Shown: positions 28,918-37,603 of the stretch, in pieces
How the letters are laid out: each line of letters opens with the position of its first letter
Numbering within the stretch: position 1 is the stretch's first letter
Assembly (NCBI GenBank): GCA_963721175.1
Contig: CAVRIG010000007.1
Span: 434,001 to 498,000 of the forward strand
Source of the DNA: Aliishimia sp963721175
GTDB lineage: Bacteria > Pseudomonadota > Alphaproteobacteria > Rhodobacterales > Rhodobacteraceae
Length of the DNA stretch: 64,000 nucleotides
Direction: 5' to 3'
The notes under the pieces: generated by a model
What the model was told of the DNA's origin: nothing
The model's input: the letters and a program-made list of their open reading frames with translations, nothing else
The model's database searches: none
Position numbers and translations under genes: made by a program

Positions 28918-30043
28918 CTATTTGACCGAGCCGGCGAGCAGGCCGCGCACCAGGTATCGCTGCATCGTGAAGAAGACGAGCAGCGGCACCGCGATGGAGA
29001 CGAAGGCCGCCGCGGCGAGGATGCCCCAGTCGCCGCCGCGCGAGCCCAGGAGGTCGTCGGCGATCTTGACCGTCATCACCCAGCTTTCGCTGTTCGAGGG
29101 CAGGAAGACCTTGGCCACCAGCAGGTCGTTCCAGGTCCAGAGGAACTGGAAGATCGCGAAGGAGGCCAGCGCCGGAAAGCTGAGCGGCAGCACGATCCGT
29201 GTGAAGACCTGGAAATCGGTGGCCCCATCGACCTTGGCGCTCTCGATGATGTCGCGCGGCAGGCCGACCATGTAGTTGCGCAGCAGGTAGACCGCGAGCG
29301 GCAGGCCGAAGCCGGTATGGGCGAGCCAGATGCCGAGGAAGCTCTGCCCGATGCCCACCCGGTTGTGCAGTTGCAAAAGCGGTACCAGCGCCAGTTGCAA
29401 GGGGCACGACCAGCAGACCCACGACCACGGCGATCAGGAGCCCGCGGCCCGGAAACTGCATCCAGGCGAGCGCATAGGCCGCGAAGGCCGCGATCAGGAT
29501 CGGGATGATCGTGGCGGGAATCGTCACCGTCAGCGTGTTGATGAACGCCCGGTCCATGTTGTCGGAGGTCAGGATCGTGTCGTAGTTGTCGAGCGTGATG
29601 TCCGGCGGCACCTCCTGGGCGAAGTAGATGCTGGGGTCGCGCGTGATCTCCTCGGCGGAGGTGAAGGTGAAGTCGCCGTCGGGCTGCACCGTCAGCGTCC
29701 GATCCCGGCGCAGGTCGGCCGTCTCCCCCGCCGCGTTGGCCGCGGGCGCCATGCGCGAGCCGCCGAAGCGCGTGACCTCGCCCGAGCCGTCCGCGAGCAC
29801 GTTGCCGGTGATGACCCAGACGCCGTCCTGCTGCACCGCGTCCTCGGCTGCCGCGCTGAAACGGAAGTTCTGCTCCACCGGCAGCGGGGTCAGCCACCAG
29901 CCGGTGGCGGAGATCTGGTCGCGGTCCCGGAAGGAGGAGATCAGCAGCCCCACCGTCGGGATCAGCCAGAGGATGACCAGCAGCAGCACCGAGATGTTGG
30001 TGACCCAGCGCAGCGCGGGGGAGGTTCCGGCGATATTGTCCAT
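28918..30043 (-). CDS. aglG: Alpha-glucoside ABC transporter permease
   Basis: Inner-membrane permease of about 375 residues. Begins MDNIAGTSPALRWVTNIS, with a first helix 'VLLLVILWLIPTVGLLISSF'. It contains the long periplasmic loop typical of AglG (about residues 45-170) and the permease EAA motif 'IIESAKVDGATDFQVFTRIV'. Ends LVRGLLAGSVK. One break near 29400 ('VVGLLVVPL' to 'QLALVPLLQLHNRVG'). Its ATG overlaps the expected aglF stop as TGATG. Confidence 0.9.
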
Positions 30044-31024
30044 CAGCGCATCTCCGCCGCGGGCCTGCCGGATGTTCCAGACCATGACGGGCAGCACGAT
30101 GATCATGATGACGAAGGCCACCGCGGTCGCCCGCCCGTCGTCGCGGAACATGTAGGCCATCATGTAGGAGGGCAGGATCTCGGTGCCGAAATTGCCGCCC
30201 GTCATGGTGTAGACGATGTCGAAGACCTTGAGCACGAGGATGGTGATCGTGGTCCAGACGACCATGATCGTCCCCTTGATCTGCGGCACCTTGATCCTGA
30301 AGAAGATCTGGAACGGGTTGGCGCCGTCGATGATCGCGGCCTCGACCGTCTCCTCGGGGATGCCGCGCAGGGCGGCCGAGAGGATCACCATGGCGAAGCC
30401 GGTCTGGATCCAGACCAGGATCACCATCAGGAAGAAGTTGTTCCAGAACCCCAGTTGCAGCACGTCGAGCGGTTCTTCCGCCCCGAAGACATCCCGTATC
30501 GCGTTGATCAGGCCGATATCGGCGTCGTTGGCATAGACGAACTTCCAGATCAGGGAAGCGCCGACGAAGGAAATCGCCATCGGCATGAAGATCAGCGATT
30601 TCGCGATGTTGCCCCAGCTCAGCCGGTCGGTGAGCTGCGCCACCAGCAGCCCGAAGAAGGTGGCGGCGGCCGGCACGATGAGGATCCAGAGGAAGTTGTT
30701 GAAGAACGCGGTCTGGAACCCGGCATCGCCGAACATGGTGGTGTAGTTGCCAAGGCCCACGAACTCGTCACCCGCGCGATTGTGGAGCGAGCGCCAGAAG
30801 GAGCCGACCACCGGGTAGACGAGGTAGAGCCCCAGCGCGGCCATGGCGGGCAGCAGGAACAGCCAGGGCCGGATCATGTTGGCGCGGTTGATGTTGCGCC
30901 CGGGGTTCGAACCGGAGGGCGGGAAGATGACCTTGTCGAGCAACAGGTTCGACAACCAGAAATATCCCACGCAGCCGCCGACGCCGAAAAGGATCGTCAG
31001 GACGCCTTGGATCATCGGGGACAT
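30043..31024 (-). CDS. aglF: Alpha-glucoside ABC transporter permease
   Basis: Membrane permease of about 327 residues from the ATG at 31024 (MSPMIQGVLTILFGVGG). EAA motif: 'VEAAIIDGANPFQIFFRIKV'. As given, the frame runs on into aglG without a stop. Removing one G/C base just after 'NIRQAR' near 30060 gives the C-terminus NIRQARAEMR and a TGA overlapping the aglG ATG, the normal arrangement. I therefore set the end there. Second gene of the operon, 80 bases after aglE with a hairpin in between. Confidence 0.88.
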
Positions 31025-31076
31025 GCGCGTACCTCGCTGCTGATCTCGGGGTCGGCGCCCGCGGGAGGACGCGCTC

Positions 31077-31103
31077 GCCCCGGTGTGACCGGTCTGGCCG
31101 GGC
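31077..31103 (-). other. Hairpin between aglE and aglF
   Basis: GCCCCGG and CCGGGC arms enclose a loop that itself contains ACCGGT. The structure ends 2 bases from the aglE stop and has no T-run. Its position matches the common hairpin that stabilises binding-protein mRNA relative to the permease part. Confidence 0.45.
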
Positions 31104-31104
31104 T

Positions 31105-32452
31105 CTACTGGATCGAGTCCCAGCGATCCTGGATTCCGGCGGCGACCTCCGTCGGCATCCGCGCCGGTGGTGTAGTCGACCATGCCGGTCCAGAAGGCAC
31201 CCGCGCCGATCTCCCCCGGCATCAGGTCGGAGGCGTCGAAGCGGAAGGTCGTCGCGTTCAGCAACACGTCCCCCAGCGCCTTGCTCGTCTCGCTGGAGTA
31301 AAGCGACGTGTCGACGCCGGTATGGGGCGTGAGGAAGCCGGACAGCGCCATCCAGGTCTCGTGCGCGATCGGCGTCTGCAGGAATTCGATCAACGCGTTG
31401 GCGCCGTCCGACGGGTTGGTGATCGCCCAGAGCGTGCCAGCGCCCAGAACCGGCGTGCCGAGGTCCTTGCCCTGGTAGGCGGGGAAGTAGAAGAAGTCCG
31501 CCTCCACGTCCTCCGGGAAGAAGGTGGGGATGAAGGACGCCTGCCGGTGCATGAAGCATTCCGGCGGGAGTCGAGAAGAGACCCGACGGGCTGTCGCGGA
31601 AATCGGTGTTGGCCACGGCCGACGCGCCGCCGTTCACGTAGTTCTCGTTGCGCGCGAAATAGCCGTATTCCTCGATCGCCTCGACCACCCTGGGATCGTC
31701 GAACGGGATCTCGTTCGCCACCCATTGGTCGTAGACCTCCGGCGGCTTGGGTGCGCAGCATCATGTCCTCGACCCAGTCGGTGGCGGGCCAGCCCGTCGC
31801 CGCGCCGGAGCCGAGGCCGATGCACCAGGGCGTGCCGCCATCCTCGACGATCTGGTCGGTGAGCTCCTTCAGCTCCTCCATCGTCTCGGGGATCTCGTAG
31901 CCCATCTCGTAGAAGGAGTCGGGGCTGTACCAGACCAGCGATTTCACATCGACCTTGTAGAAGAAGCCGAAGAGCTCCTCCTCGCCGTTCTCGTTCTCGT
32001 AGGTCCCCAGATCGACCCAGGACTTGCCGGCGGCGTAGTTGGCGCGGATCCAGTCGGCCGTGCCTTCGGGCAGCGGAGTCAGAAACCCTTGCGACGCCAT
32101 GTCCGACGCCAGGCCCGGGCTGGGGAAAGACCGCGACGTTGGGCGCGGATCCGGCGCGGGCGGAGATCACGATGTCCTGCTCGAAACTGTCCGAGCCCGA
32201 GTAGTTCACCGTCGCCCCGGTGGCGCTCTCGAAATAGCTCAGCACCACTGTGACGTTGTCGTTGTCGAGACCGGTCCACGGGCCGGTGACCGTCACGGTC
32301 TGTCCCGACAGGTCGTACTTCTCCGCGAAGGCCTCGTAGCTCTCCCAGTCGAATGCGCCCTCCCCGACGGGAAAGGGCTGTGTGCCCTGTGCGGATGCGG
32401 ACATCGCAATGATCGCAAGTGCGGCGGCGCCCGCCAACATACATGATTTCAT
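31105..32452 (-). CDS. aglE: Alpha-glucoside ABC transporter substrate-binding protein, frameshifted
   Basis: Periplasmic binding protein of about 449 residues. The ATG at 32452 follows GGGAGGA; signal peptide MKSCMLAGAAALAIIAMSAS. 'DLSGQTVTVTGPWTGLDNDN' and 'SYFESATGATVNYSGSDSFE' are the AglE-type N-lobe. 'LWAITNPSDGANALIEFLQT' lies in the C-lobe. Breaks near 32122, 31750, 31570 and 31165; the corrected C-terminus is IQDRWDSIQ. First gene of the leftward operon, controlled by the LacI site described just upstream. Confidence 0.9.
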
Positions 32453-32512
32453 GTCATCCTCCCTGTGCGGTTCGACCGCCCGCTGGTCGCTGAATTCCGG
32501 ATGAATCAGGTT

Positions 32513-32563
32513 CCAAAGCGCTTTGGTTTTAGGCATCTTGTGCAGCGGCGCTCCGTTTGTCAA
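32513..32563 (-). promoter_or_regulatory. aglE promoter with LacI-type operator O1
   Basis: On the minus strand TTGACA (32563-32558) and CAAGAT (32540-32535) are 17 bases apart. Directly downstream lies the perfect 14-bp palindrome CCAAAGCGCTTTGG (32513-32526). This places the operator over the first transcribed bases, so bound AglR would block initiation. The centre CGCTTTG/CAAAGCG with a central CG is typical of LacI-family sites. Confidence 0.8.
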
Positions 32564-32612
32564 CCGAGAGGTGAGTGTTTTCCTACAGGTTCGACCCTTT
32601 GATTTATTGACT

Positions 32613-32678
32613 TTGACAGTGCATGTGATGACAGATTAGGATTGCGATGAAGTGGGCCTTATAGTCAAAGCGCTTTGA
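32613..32678 (+). promoter_or_regulatory. aglR promoter region with LacI-type operator O2
   Basis: TTGACA at 32613-32618 has a weak -10 (TTAGGA) 17 bases downstream. A second perfect 14-bp palindrome, TCAAAGCGCTTTGA, lies at 32665-32678, only 17 bases before the aglR ATG. Its core is identical to O1 and its centre is 152 bp away, suitable for autoregulation and for looping between the two promoters. Confidence 0.75.
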
Positions 32679-32694
32679 ATTTCGCGGAACCGCC

Positions 32695-33735
32695 ATGAAC
32701 CTGCGCCAATTGGCCGAACTGCTGAACCTGTCCCAGACGACGGTAAGCCGTGCGCTGAACGGCTATCCGGAGGTGAACGAGGAAACCCGCAAACGCGTGC
32801 TTCGGGCGGCCGAGATCCACAGCTATCGCCCGAACGCGCGAGCGCGTTCGCTGGCGACAGGGCGCAGCATGGCCATCGGGCATGTGATCCCCATGCGCAA
32901 CCAGAACGAGATGCTCAACGTCGTCTTCTCGGAATTTCTCGCGGGCGCAGGGGAGGTCTATGGCCAGAACGGCTATTCCATGATGATGTCCGTGGTCCCC
33001 GACAAGGATGAGGCGGAGACCTACCGGCGCATCGTTCAACAAGGCACGGTGGACGGTTTCCTCGTGCATGGCCCGGTTCGCGACGATCCGCGGCTGGCGC
33101 TCCTGACCGAACTCGGAATACCTTTCGTCGTGCACGGACGATCGACCGCGTTCGAGGGTGATTATACTTGGGTCGACGTGAACAATCGCCGGGCGATCGA
33201 GCGCGCGACACGCTATCTCATCGACCTCGGACACCAGCGGATCGGCCTGATCAACGGTCCCGAACACCTGGACTTCGCGCTGCGCCGCAGGGACGGTTAC
33301 CTGGCCGCGCTGGCAACCGCAGGCATCGCCAGGGATGCCGACCTGATGGCGTCCGGCCGCATGACCGAGCCATACGGATTTTCTGCCGCGCACCGCATGT
33401 TCGATCTGCCCGTGCCGCCGACCGCGATCGTCTGTTCGGCGATCGTGCCGACCCTGGGTGTGCGTCGCGCCGCGGAAGACCGCGGATTGCGTCTGCGCCG
33501 CGACGTCTCCGTCATCTGCTACGACGATTGCATCAGTGCATTGCCGAATGGCGGGCCGGAGGGGCCGATCTTCACCGCGACCCGCTCATCGGTTCTGGAC
33601 GCGGGCCGGCGCTGCGCGCGCATGCTGATCGACCGGATCGAGGATCCGGGCCGTCCGCACGAACACGAGCTTTGGGAAGCCGACCTCGTGCTGGGCAACT
33701 CCACCGCCGTGGCGTCAAGGCAGCCGGCGGTATGA
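32695..33735 (+). CDS. aglR: LacI-family repressor of the alpha-glucoside operon
   Basis: 346 residues. The N-terminal helix-turn-helix 'NLRQLAELLNLSQTTVSRAL' with hinge 'YRPNARARSLATGRS' is classical LacI. The sugar-binding core carries 'DGFLVHGPVRDDPRLALL' and 'DLGHQRIGLINGPEHLDFAL'. It is divergent from aglE and flanked by two identical-core operators, so repression relieved by an alpha-glucoside is the expected control. Its stop overlaps the GH1 start (ATGA), coupling regulator and glucosidase. No frame break. Confidence 0.93.
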   Translation: MNLRQLAELLNLSQTTVSRALNGYPEVNEETRKRVLRAAEIHSYRPNARARSLATGRSMAIGHVIPMRNQNEMLNVVFSEFLAGAGEVYGQNGYSMMMSVVPDKDEAETYRRIVQQGTVDGFLVHGPVRDDPRLALLTELGIPFVVHGRSTAFEGDYTWVDVNNRRAIERATRYLIDLGHQRIGLINGPEHLDFALRRRDGYLAALATAGIARDADLMASGRMTEPYGFSAAHRMFDLPVPPTAIVCSAIVPTLGVRRAAEDRGLRLRRDVSVICYDDCISALPNGGPEGPIFTATRSSVLDAGRRCARMLIDRIEDPGRPHEHELWEADLVLGNSTAVASRQPAV

Positions 33736-35060
33736 AGCACACGCGAGCCGACTTTCCGCCGGGGTTCCTGTTCGGCGCCGCCACGTCGAGCTACCAGATC
33801 GAAGGGCACGGGTTCGGCGGGGCCGGGGCCACGCATTGGGACAGCTTCGCCGCGACGCCGGGGAACGTCGTGCGGGCCGAAGACGGGCGGGTGGCCTGCG
33901 ACCACTACCACCGCTGGGCGGAGGATCTGGACCTGTGCCGCGACCTCGGCCTCGACGCCTATCGATTTTCGACAAGCTGGGCCCGGGTGCTGCCCGAGGG
34001 GCGCGGCGCCATCAACCCGGAAGGCCTCGATTTCTACGACCGGCTGGTGGATGGCTGCCTCTCCCGCGGGCTGAAGCCGATGGCCACGCTCTATCATTGG
34101 GAACTGCCGCAGCCACTCGCCGATCTGGGCGGATGGCGCAACCGCGATATCGCGGGGTGGTTCGCGGATTTCACCGAGACGATCATGGGGCGGATCGGGG
34201 ACCGGGTGCATTCGGCCGCACCCATCAACGAGCCCTGGTGCGTCGGCTGGCTGAGCCATTTCGAAGGCCATCACGCACCCGGCCTGCGCGACATCCGCGC
34301 CACGGCCCGCGCCATGCATCACGTGCTGCTTGCCCACGGCCGTTCGGTGGAGGTGATGCGCGGATTGGGGCTGCGAAACCTCGGCGCCGTCTGCAATTTC
34401 GAATTCGCGCACCCGGCCGACGACACAGAGTCGTCCCATGAAGCTGCCCGCCGGTACGACGCGATCTACAACAGGTTCTTTCTGGGCGGCATGTTCCGGA
34501 AGGCCTATCCGCAAGAGGTCCTGGACGGCCTGGAGCCGCATCTGCCGCTGGGCTGGGCGGACGACTTGCCGGTGATCGCGACGCCGCTCGACTGGATCGG
34601 TGTCAACTACTACACCTGCAAGCGGATCGCGCATCGGCACGGCGCCTGGCCGAACCTGCGCGAGGTCGAAGGACCGCTGCCCAAGACGCAGATGGGGTGG
34701 GAAATCTACCCAGAAGGGCTTGGCCACTTCCTGCGAATGATACACCGGGATTACGCGCCGGACCTGCCGATCTTCGTCACGGAATCCGGTGTGGCGCTGG
34801 AGCATGATCCGGCGACGCAGGATGATGCGCGCACCGATTACATCGATGCCCATTTGGCGCAGAGCCTGCAGGCCGTCGCGGACGGTGTCCCGGTTCATGG
34901 CTTCGTCTACTGGTCCCTGCTCGACAATTACGAGTGGGCGTTCGGCTACGACAAGCATTTCGGGCTCGTCCACGTCGATTTTGAAACTCTGGACCGAACG
35001 CCCAAGGCCTCGTTCCATGCCCTGCGCGAGGCGCTGAAATCTCCTACACGGGGAAGTTGA
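33732..35060 (+). CDS. Beta-glucosidase, GH1 family
   Basis: 442 residues, cytoplasmic retaining glycosidase. It begins 'DFPPGFLFGAATSSYQIEG', the GH1 N-terminal signature. The acid/base Glu is in 'APINEPWCVGWL', the nucleophile Glu in 'PIFVTESGVALEH', and the sugar-binding stretch is 'YWSLLDNYEWAFGYDKHFGL'. Translationally coupled to aglR by a 4-base overlap. A beta-glucosidase inside an alpha-glucoside regulon is slightly unusual; it may widen the substrate range. The frame is intact. Confidence 0.93.
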   Translation: MKHTRADFPPGFLFGAATSSYQIEGHGFGGAGATHWDSFAATPGNVVRAEDGRVACDHYHRWAEDLDLCRDLGLDAYRFSTSWARVLPEGRGAINPEGLDFYDRLVDGCLSRGLKPMATLYHWELPQPLADLGGWRNRDIAGWFADFTETIMGRIGDRVHSAAPINEPWCVGWLSHFEGHHAPGLRDIRATARAMHHVLLAHGRSVEVMRGLGLRNLGAVCNFEFAHPADDTESSHEAARRYDAIYNRFFLGGMFRKAYPQEVLDGLEPHLPLGWADDLPVIATPLDWIGVNYYTCKRIAHRHGAWPNLREVEGPLPKTQMGWEIYPEGLGHFLRMIHRDYAPDLPIFVTESGVALEHDPATQDDARTDYIDAHLAQSLQAVADGVPVHGFVYWSLLDNYEWAFGYDKHFGLVHVDFETLDRTPKASFHALREALKSPTRGS

Positions 35061-35120
35061 AACGACGGTCGGAGTCGCGTATTCAAAAGTTGGGTGGGCG
35101 TTTCGGAAAGGACGCACTGG

Positions 35121-37589
35121 ATGAGCGAAAAGACTGGCGCTTCCGCCAGACGCCGCGACCCGATGCCGGATCAGACCGCCAACCGTCAGGCATCCGTGCA
35201 ACCACATGCCTGTGTTCTCGCGGTCGGAGAGAGGTGGACGATCCGCGCGGTTTCCGACAATTCCTTCGACTTTCTGGGCCGGGCACCGCAGGATCTGCTG
35301 GGCCAGACGCTGGAGGCGGTCCTGCCCGAGGATGTCGCGCACGGGTTGCGCGCGAGGGGCCAGGGTCTCTCGGCATCGGATCCAGTGGCGCGACTGATGA
35401 GTTGTTCAGGTATTGCCGGTGGGCGGACGTTCGACGTGACCGCGACCCGGGTCGGCGCCGACGTCTACTTCGAATTCGAAGCGCCGCCAGGTGGTCCGGG
35501 ACTGTTGGCGGATCCCGAACAGATCCGGAGGCTTGCGCGGAAATCGGCGGACAAGGACACGCTGACGGGCGCGGCGGAGGAAGCCGCGCGCACGCTTGCA
35601 GCGCTGACCGGGTTCGCCCGCGTGTCCGTTCACGGGATCGGCAAATCGGGAATTGGTCCCGCCGTGGGACTTTACGCCACTCCGCCCTTGGTGGCCTCTC
35701 CGAACCGCGCGATACTGGAGGCGCATGAAGCGGCCTTCGGTGCGCATCTGCACGTGATCCCGGATGTGTCTGAATTGGGAATCTGCCGCCTCGTTTCGAC
35801 GCGGGGTATGGTGCCGCCGACGCGGGCCGAGATACGCGCGCTCGGCAGCGCGGGAATCGTCGAGGAACTGGTCCACGCCCTCCGGGGCGGCAAGATACGC
35901 GCGGCCATGACGATCCCGGTCCGCGTCGGTGGCGAGCTCTGGGGCGTGATCCTCTGCCACAGCGATCTTCCGATCCGACCGGCGGTGGGCGATCGCGGCG
36001 CGCTGTCTCTGTTCGCGGATCTCTTCGGCTATGAGATCGGGCGCCTCGAACAAAGACTTGTCGACCGGGCGCAAACCCGAGGCCTGGAACTTCGTCAGAC
36101 GATATCCGCAGAGGTCGAAGCTGGCGCCGATCTTCCCACGGCACTTCGCGCCGCCGGGGAGGAGCTTGCCACGTTGATCCCGCATGACGGCTGGATGTTG
36201 TGGCACCAGGGCAATTTCCATTCATCTGGCCATTCCGTCACGCAGCCCGAGTTCGAAACCGTTTTCGCCGAATTGCATCGTCTGCAGCTCCGGGATTCGG
36301 TCGCCTTCGACCAACTTGCCGAGCTCATGGCGGCCAAGAGTGGGCTCGATCCGCGCCTGACGGCCGTGATGGTGATCCCTCTGTCGAGGTCGGACTCCGA
36401 ATACCTGCTGCTCTTCAGAAGGCTGAGTGCCGAGGGTGATCGCGTGCGCACCTGGGAAAGCTGGGAGAGCGCGGCAGGTCGGACCCTGCGCGCGGCGCTG
36501 GTCGAGGCGCAATTGCAGCTGGTCCAAACCACCCGGGACACCCGCCTGCACCGCCATGCGCGCCAGGGTTTGCTGATGTCGGAACTGACTCACCGGACGC
36601 GCAACATCCTCAATCTCATCCAGGGACTGGTCGCGCAGGGCGCCGGAGAGGCGGGCTCGGTCGAGGAATACGCGCAGGTGCTGGAGGCCCGGATCCATGC
36701 GGTGGCACGTGCCTACGACGATCTGGCGGAGCAGGATTGGGGTCGCGTCGGGCTGCGGGTCCTGCTGGAGCGGGAATTGAACACGGCGCTGACCACGCCG
36801 CCGGGGCAGGGGCCCCTCGCGCGCATGTCCGGCGAACAGATCGACCTGTCGCCGACGGCGTTCACGACCATGGCTCTCGTTCTGCACGAACTCGTCAGAA
36901 ATGCCAGGGAACACGGAGCGCTGAGTCGGGAAGAGGGCCGGGTGGACATCGAAATGTCGCTGGGGGAAAACGGCCTGGCGCGCATCGTCTGGCGCGAATC
37001 CGGCGGACCCGCTGCCCGCCGTCCCGCCCAACGCGGATTTGGGTTGAAGGTCATCGAGGAGTCCGTGCCGCACGAACTGCGGGGAACCGCGGACCTGGAG
37101 TTCGGGCGCGACGGGTTCGTGGCGCGGTTCGCGATTCCGCCGGGTCACTTCACGCGGCTGCGGCCCGAGGCGGAACCCGTGGAGGCGCGAACGAATGAAT
37201 TCGACCCGCGGCCGGACGAAATCGCGATAGACGGCGCGGCGCTGATCCTCGACGACAGCCTGATCATCGCGATCGAGTCCGAGGACCTGCTGCGGGCGGC
37301 CGGGGCCAGCGAGGTCTATGCCTGCAACTCGGTCGACTCCGCGCTGGAAGTGCTCGACCGCGGCGATGTGACCTTCGCGCTGCTCGACGTCAATCTCGGC
37401 AGCGAAACGTCGCTCGCGGTGGCGGAGCAGCTTTGGGTCGACGGCATACCCGCAGTGCTCGCAACGGGATATGGCGCGAACGAGGATCTGCTTGCCGATT
37501 TTCCGCCGCTGCCGGTGCTGAGCAAGCCCTACACCGTGGCCGAAATCAAAGATGTGCTTCGGCATTTCAGCCGGCGCGAACGCCGTTGA
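35121..37589 (+). CDS. Phytochrome-like HWE histidine kinase fused to a response regulator
   Basis: 822 residues; ATG at 35121 with AAAGGA upstream. Order: PAS-2-like domain (about 25-130, 'QPHACVLAVGERWTIRAVSD'), GAF-like (140-310, 'MTIPVRVGGELWGVILCHSD'), PHY-like (325-480), HWE-type dimerisation and kinase (about 485-680) and C-terminal receiver (about 700-822). The phospho-His is in 'MSELTHRTRNILNLIQGL' (about 491), the N-box is 'LHELVRNAREHGALS', and the receiver Asp lies in 'TFALLDVNLGSE' (about 756). The bacteriophytochrome features are eroded: no Cys before the PAS core and no PASDIP motif (here 'YATPPLVASPNRA'). A bilin chromophore is therefore doubtful. Converges on the ABC/cNMP gene with 14 bases between stops. 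Confidence 0.88.
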   Translation: MSEKTGASARRRDPMPDQTANRQASVQPHACVLAVGERWTIRAVSDNSFDFLGRAPQDLLGQTLEAVLPEDVAHGLRARGQGLSASDPVARLMSCSGIAGGRTFDVTATRVGADVYFEFEAPPGGPGLLADPEQIRRLARKSADKDTLTGAAEEAARTLAALTGFARVSVHGIGKSGIGPAVGLYATPPLVASPNRAILEAHEAAFGAHLHVIPDVSELGICRLVSTRGMVPPTRAEIRALGSAGIVEELVHALRGGKIRAAMTIPVRVGGELWGVILCHSDLPIRPAVGDRGALSLFADLFGYEIGRLEQRLVDRAQTRGLELRQTISAEVEAGADLPTALRAAGEELATLIPHDGWMLWHQGNFHSSGHSVTQPEFETVFAELHRLQLRDSVAFDQLAELMAAKSGLDPRLTAVMVIPLSRSDSEYLLLFRRLSAEGDRVRTWESWESAAGRTLRAALVEAQLQLVQTTRDTRLHRHARQGLLMSELTHRTRNILNLIQGLVAQGAGEAGSVEEYAQVLEARIHAVARAYDDLAEQDWGRVGLRVLLERELNTALTTPPGQGPLARMSGEQIDLSPTAFTTMALVLHELVRNAREHGALSREEGRVDIEMSLGENGLARIVWRESGGPAARRPAQRGFGLKVIEESVPHELRGTADLEFGRDGFVARFAIPPGHFTRLRPEAEPVEARTNEFDPRPDEIAIDGAALILDDSLIIAIESEDLLRAAGASEVYACNSVDSALEVLDRGDVTFALLDVNLGSETSLAVAEQLWVDGIPAVLATGYGANEDLLADFPPLPVLSKPYTVAEIKDVLRHFSRRERR

Positions 37590-37596
37590 GCGGCGT
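37580..37596. terminator. Small hairpin between convergent kinase and ABC genes
   Basis: ACGCCG/CGGCGT arms with a 5-base TTGAG loop cover the end of the kinase gene and the short gap to the convergent ABC gene. It is symmetrical, so it could serve both directions, but no T-run follows on either strand. Confidence 0.3.
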
Positions 37597-37603
37597 CGAC
37601 CCG

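Noticed and set aside
29330..31900. Plus-strand open frame of about 850 codons opposite aglG, aglF and aglE
   Set aside because: Antisense to conserved transporter genes, extremely rich in Asp, His, Glu and Arg without any domain, and no ribosome site.
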